Assembly (NCBI RefSeq): GCF_009728995.1
Contig: NZ_VTZW01000019.1
Location: forward strand, 62,001-126,000
Source of the DNA: Streptomonospora sp. PA3
GTDB taxonomy: Bacteria > Actinomycetota > Actinomycetes > Streptosporangiales > Streptosporangiaceae
Length of the DNA stretch: 64,000 nt
Reading direction: 5' to 3'
The notes below the pieces were generated by a model. It did not search any database. It saw nothing but the letters and a program-made list of their open reading frames with translations, and had not been told where the DNA came from. This document shows positions 60,571-64,000 of this stretch, piece by piece (the stretch's first letter is position 1; each line of letters starts with the position of its first letter). A program made the translations under genes and the position numbers.

Positions 60571-61344
60571 GTGAGCCAGAGCGCGGCCCAGGCCGCCCCC
60601 GAACAGTCCGGCACCGGCACCCCGCCGGTCGTCGCCGCCCGCGACCTGGTCAAGGTCTACGGGCGCGCCGACTCGGCCGTACGCGCACTGGACGGCGTCA
60701 GCGTCGAGTTCGCCCGCGGCGCCTTCACCGCGATCATGGGCCCCTCGGGGTCGGGCAAGTCCACGCTGATGCACTGCCTGGCCGGCCTGGACACCGTCAC
60801 CTCCGGAACGGTGCACCTGGGCCGCACCGAGATCACCGGGCTCCGCGACAAGCAGCTCACCCTGCTGCGCCGCGACCGCATCGGGTTCATCTTCCAGTCG
60901 TTCAACCTGCTGCCGATGCTCACCGCCGAGCAGAACATCCTGCTGCCCGGCCGCATCGCCAAGCGCAGGCACGACCCCGCCCGCTTCCGCCGCATCGTCG
61001 AGGTCGTCGGGCTGGGCGACCGGCTCGGCCACCTGCCGTCGGCGCTGTCGGGCGGCCAGCAGCAGCGCGTCGCGGTGGCGCGGGCGCTGCTGGGCGACCC
61101 CGAGGTCGTCTACGCCGACGAGCCCACGGGCAACCTCGACTCCCGCTCGGGCGCGGAGGTGCTGGGCTTCCTGCGCGACTCGGCGCGCGAGCTGGGCCAG
61201 ACGGTGATCATGGTCACCCACGATCCTGTGGCCGCCTCCTACGCCGACCGGGTGGTGTTCCTGCGCGACGGGCGCCTGGTGGACGAGGTGCACGGGCCCA
61301 CCGCCGAGACCGTGCTCGACCGCCTGGTGAACCTGGAGTCCTGA
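60571..61344 (+). CDS. MacB/LolD-type ABC exporter ATPase
   Basis: 257 residues. Walker A is GPSGSGKST (about 58-66), signature LSGGQQQR, Walker B VVYADEPTGNLDSRSG and the H-loop VTHDP, a pattern typical of MacB-type export systems. GTG 60571 follows GGGAG. It is followed 6 bp later by the large permease gene, so the two make an operon. The 20-residue start before VVAARDLVKVYG is low complexity. Such systems export peptides or lipids, or detoxify antibiotics. Confidence 0.95.
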   Translation: MSQSAAQAAPEQSGTGTPPVVAARDLVKVYGRADSAVRALDGVSVEFARGAFTAIMGPSGSGKSTLMHCLAGLDTVTSGTVHLGRTEITGLRDKQLTLLRRDRIGFIFQSFNLLPMLTAEQNILLPGRIAKRRHDPARFRRIVEVVGLGDRLGHLPSALSGGQQQRVAVARALLGDPEVVYADEPTGNLDSRSGAEVLGFLRDSARELGQTVIMVTHDPVAASYADRVVFLRDGRLVDEVHGPTAETVLDRLVNLES

Positions 61345-61350
61345 CCCCCG

Positions 61351-63864
61351 ATGCTGCGCACCACACTCGCCGGCCTGCGCCTGCACAAGGGCCGGCTCGT
61401 CACGACCGCACTCGCCATCGCCCTGGGCGTCATGTTCGTCACCGGCACCCTGGTCTTCTCCGACACGCTGCGCGCGAGCTTCGCCGACCAGGTGATGGGC
61501 TCGGCGGAGAAGATGGACGTCGTCGTCCTCCCCGAGGACGAGCGGAGGGGTACCGTCCCCCGCGACGTGCTGGCCGAGGTCCGCGACCTGCCCGAGATCG
61601 ACCGCGCCGCCGGCGTCACCGCGGGCGACGCCCCGCTGCTGGACAAGGACGGGCGCGCGGTCGGCAGCGTGCCCACGCTCGGGGTGTCGGTCGGCGACCT
61701 CAGCCGCTACTCGGCCGCCGAGGGCGAACTTCCCGACGCGCCCGGCGAGGCGGCGCTGGCCACCGTCAGCGCAAGCGCCACCGGCTACAAGGTCGGCGAC
61801 ACCGCCACCGTGCTGGGACCCGACGGCGGCAAGCACGAGTTCACCGTCACCGGCCTGATCGACTTCGGCACCGCGGCCGACGTCTCCTTCCGCGGGGCGG
61901 TCGCCTTCACGCCGCAGACGGCCGTCGAGATGACCGGCGCCGAGGGCTTCGCCGAGATCGACGCCGTCGCCGCCGAGGGGGTCCCCCGGCAGCAGGCCGT
62001 CGACGCGGTCGCCGCGGTCGCGGGCTCGGGCACCGAGGTGCTGACCGGCCGTGAGCTGGGCGAGCGGCTCGCCGACCAGGCGGGCGCGCAGGCCGACGTC
62101 CTGGCCGCCGGGCTGCTGCTGTTCGCGCTCGTCTCGGTCCTGGTGGCCGCGATCGTCATCCACAACACCTTCGCCATCCTGGTGGCCCAGCGCCAGCGCG
62201 AGATGGCCCTGCTGCGCTGTGTGGGCGCCGTACGGCGCCAGGTGTTCACCTCGGTGGTGGCCGAGGCGCTGGTGGTGGGCTTGGCCGCCTCCGCCTTGGG
62301 CGTGCTGGCGGGAATCGGTCTGGGCGCGGCCGGCTTCGCGCTCGGCGCCGACGCCCTGAACACCGGCGCCTCCGGAGCGGCGGTGGTCCTCCAGCCGGGG
62401 GCCGTGCTGATCGGGCTGGCCGCGGGCACCGCCACGACCCTGTTCTCGGCCCTGCTGCCGGCGCGGCGGGCGATGTCCGTGCCCCCGCTCGCGGCGCTGC
62501 GCACCAGCGCCGTGGCCGCGGGCCTGGACAGGCGCCCGGGCCTGCTGCGCGCCGCAGCCGCATCCGTGCTGCTGCCGGCCTCGGCGGCGGTCGTGTTCCT
62601 CTCCCGGGACGCCGGATCGCCGCAGGCCGGCCTGTACCTGGTCGCCGGTGCGGGCATGGTGGCCTTCGTCGGCGTGGTGGTGGCCGGCCCGCTGCTGGTG
62701 CGCGCGGCCGTGGCGGCGGTGTCGCCGCTGATGCGGGCGCTGGGCGTCTCCAGCGCCCTCGCGGCCGACAACGCGCGGCGCAGCCCCCGCAGGGCCGCGA
62801 CCGCCACGATCGCGCTGACGGTGGGAGCCACCCTGATCACCGGCTACGCGGTGATCAACTCCTCGATGATGAGCACCATGAACGACCTGCTCGACGAGCA
62901 GTTCCCGGCGGACTACCAGATCACGGGCCAGTTCACCGACGAGAACCCGGCCATCCCGCGGCAGGTCGCCCGCGACCTGCGTGCGGCCCCCGAGACGGCC
63001 CAGGTGGTCGCCCAACGCAGCGCGACGGACGGCACGCCGGGCCCGGACGCCACGTGGTACTCCACCCTCGACGGCGCGCCGCTGGAGGAAGCCGCCTCCG
63101 CGGTCCGGCAGGAGCGGGCGGGCGACCTGGCCGACGTTCGGCCGGGCAGCGTGGCGGTTCAGGCCGACTACGCGAACGCGGAGGGGCTCGGCGTCGGCGA
63201 CCCGGTGACGGTGAAGACCCCGGACGGCGAGCGCGGCCTCGAGGTCGCGGCGGTGGTGGAGGCCGCGGCCGTGTGGAGCGTGCTGATGGCGCCCGAGGAC
63301 TTCGCAGCGGCCTTTCCCGGCAAGGGCGACGAGATCATCAGCGTCGTCGGCGCCGAGGGGGCCGAGGCCGCCAAGCTGCGCGACGCGGTCTACGCGGCGG
63401 TGGAGGACCACCCCACCCTCCAGGTCGACTCGGTCGCGCAGATGCGCAAGCAGTTCGAGGACGTACTGGGCACGGCGTTCCTGGCGGTGGTGGCGATGCT
63501 CGGCCTGGCGGTGGTGATCGCGGTGTTCGGCATCGCCAACACGCTGGCACTGTCGGTCCTGGAGCGCACCCGCGAGTCGGCGCTGCTGCGGGCGATGGGC
63601 CTCAAGCGCGCTCAGCTGCGCCTGATGCTCGTCTGGGAGGCGGTGCTGCTGTGCCTGATCGGGGCGCTGGTGGGTATCGGGCTGGGTGTGTCCTTCGGCT
63701 GGGCCGCCGCGGACGCGGCCTTCGAGGACCTGATCTTCTCCGTGCCGATCGCGCAGATCGCCGGGTTCGTCGGGGCAGCGGTGGCGGCGGGGCTGCTGGC
63801 CTCGGTGCTGCCCTCGCGCCGGGCGGCGCGTACCTCGATCACCGCGGCGCTGGCGAGCGAGTAA
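61351..63864 (+). CDS. MacB/FtsX-type ABC exporter permease
   Basis: 837 residues, a long permease with two repeated halves. Each half has an N-terminal helix (about 15-40 and 470-495), a large extracellular domain, and a block of three helices with the FtsX-type motif (such as LAAGLLLFALVSVLVAAIVIHNTFAILVAQR and MLGLAVVIAVFGIANTLALSVLERTRE, in part). The arrangement is that of actinobacterial exporters controlled by a neighbouring kinase. The MALLRCVGA and SALLRAMGLKRAQLR coupling segments appear once per half. The substrate is unknown. Confidence 0.95.
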   Translation: MLRTTLAGLRLHKGRLVTTALAIALGVMFVTGTLVFSDTLRASFADQVMGSAEKMDVVVLPEDERRGTVPRDVLAEVRDLPEIDRAAGVTAGDAPLLDKDGRAVGSVPTLGVSVGDLSRYSAAEGELPDAPGEAALATVSASATGYKVGDTATVLGPDGGKHEFTVTGLIDFGTAADVSFRGAVAFTPQTAVEMTGAEGFAEIDAVAAEGVPRQQAVDAVAAVAGSGTEVLTGRELGERLADQAGAQADVLAAGLLLFALVSVLVAAIVIHNTFAILVAQRQREMALLRCVGAVRRQVFTSVVAEALVVGLAASALGVLAGIGLGAAGFALGADALNTGASGAAVVLQPGAVLIGLAAGTATTLFSALLPARRAMSVPPLAALRTSAVAAGLDRRPGLLRAAAASVLLPASAAVVFLSRDAGSPQAGLYLVAGAGMVAFVGVVVAGPLLVRAAVAAVSPLMRALGVSSALAADNARRSPRRAATATIALTVGATLITGYAVINSSMMSTMNDLLDEQFPADYQITGQFTDENPAIPRQVARDLRAAPETAQVVAQRSATDGTPGPDATWYSTLDGAPLEEAASAVRQERAGDLADVRPGSVAVQADYANAEGLGVGDPVTVKTPDGERGLEVAAVVEAAAVWSVLMAPEDFAAAFPGKGDEIISVVGAEGAEAAKLRDAVYAAVEDHPTLQVDSVAQMRKQFEDVLGTAFLAVVAMLGLAVVIAVFGIANTLALSVLERTRESALLRAMGLKRAQLRLMLVWEAVLLCLIGALVGIGLGVSFGWAAADAAFEDLIFSVPIAQIAGFVGAAVAAGLLASVLPSRRAARTSITAALASE

Positions 63865-63921
63865 GGGCTCTGCCGACACGCCGCCGGCGGGCGGCCCGGC
63901 AGCCCCCGGGCGCCGTAATGT

Positions 63922-63953
63922 GGCGGCGGGCGGCCCGCGGGCCGCCCGCCGCC
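63922..63953 (+). terminator. Perfect 32-bp palindrome downstream of the exporter
   Basis: GGCGGCGGGCGGCCCG directly followed by its reverse complement, 58 bases past the permease stop, with no T-run. Candidate terminator. The remaining bases to 64000 show no gene. Confidence 0.5.
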
Positions 63954-64000
63954 TGCGCCGCATGAGGCGCGGCCCGCAGCGGCCGGGACGGAAGCGGGTG

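Overview
The window is very GC-rich, densely coded actinobacterial chromosome. Several things point to an actinomycete: a sigma-A/HrdB-type factor, mycothiol ligase mshC, DUF3040 and SCO1664-type proteins, many GTG/TTG starts, and many apparently leaderless genes. A complete-looking set of classical menaquinone genes (menF, menD, menC, menB, menE) argues against Streptomyces, which uses the futalosine route. A Nocardiopsaceae-like organism is my best guess, by inference only. I see no phage, plasmid, transposase, CRISPR, rRNA or tRNA gene; this reads as core chromosome with repeat-rich intergenic islands.

Layout. 0.2-8.5 kb: a penicillin-binding transpeptidase, a DUF3040 membrane protein, a very large protein with three CbxX-type AAA modules, and a GHL10-type lipoprotein. 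8.7-16.7 kb: the menaquinone block (menF, menD, menC, menB, menE) interrupted by a DUF952-cupin fusion. 17-23.7 kb: sigA with an interesting upstream region, small regulators (GntR, TetR) and a NarL-type two-component pair. 23.8-29.7 kb: a peptide/nickel-type ABC importer operon (permease, binding protein, permease, fused double ATPase). 30.5-35.2 kb: a membrane protein, then metH overlapping a HAD phosphatase. 35.5-48.1 kb: a neighbourhood familiar from actinobacteria (PAC2 protein, mshC, NRDE protein, SCO1664-like kinase-fold protein, DUF3090, histidine phosphatase, UppP, aldo/keto reductase, degenerate RecD-like protein). 48.8-51.3 kb: an SDR plus fabI and fabG of fatty acid synthesis. 51.5-58.1 kb: a glutathionyl-hydroquinone-reductase-like protein, a phosphotransferase-fold protein behind a TetR-type operator, dnaE and a TetR regulator. 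58.3-63.9 kb: a second two-component pair divergent from a MacB/FtsX-type ABC exporter, with two matching palindromes between them.

How the genes fit together. MenF makes isochorismate, MenD, MenC and MenE carry it to o-succinylbenzoyl-CoA, and MenB closes the naphthoate ring; menA, menG and menH are not here. FabG and FabI are the two reductases of type II fatty acid elongation. UppP recycles the lipid carrier used in the wall synthesis that the first transpeptidase serves. MshC makes the thiol that replaces glutathione in this lineage.

The most unusual material is non-coding. A family of intergenic repeats shares the core CCCATTGCCGCA, ends in a small hairpin, and in three places lies beside a 96-100 bp inverted-repeat element. 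In one place a related unit is tandemly repeated at a 124-bp period (48.19-48.64 kb). All copies lie between genes, and two end on the stop codon of the neighbouring gene. Among proteins, the triple AAA ATPase with an eroded third Walker B, the RecD-like protein without Walker motifs, and a UppP with a DPxTG-repeat tail stand out.
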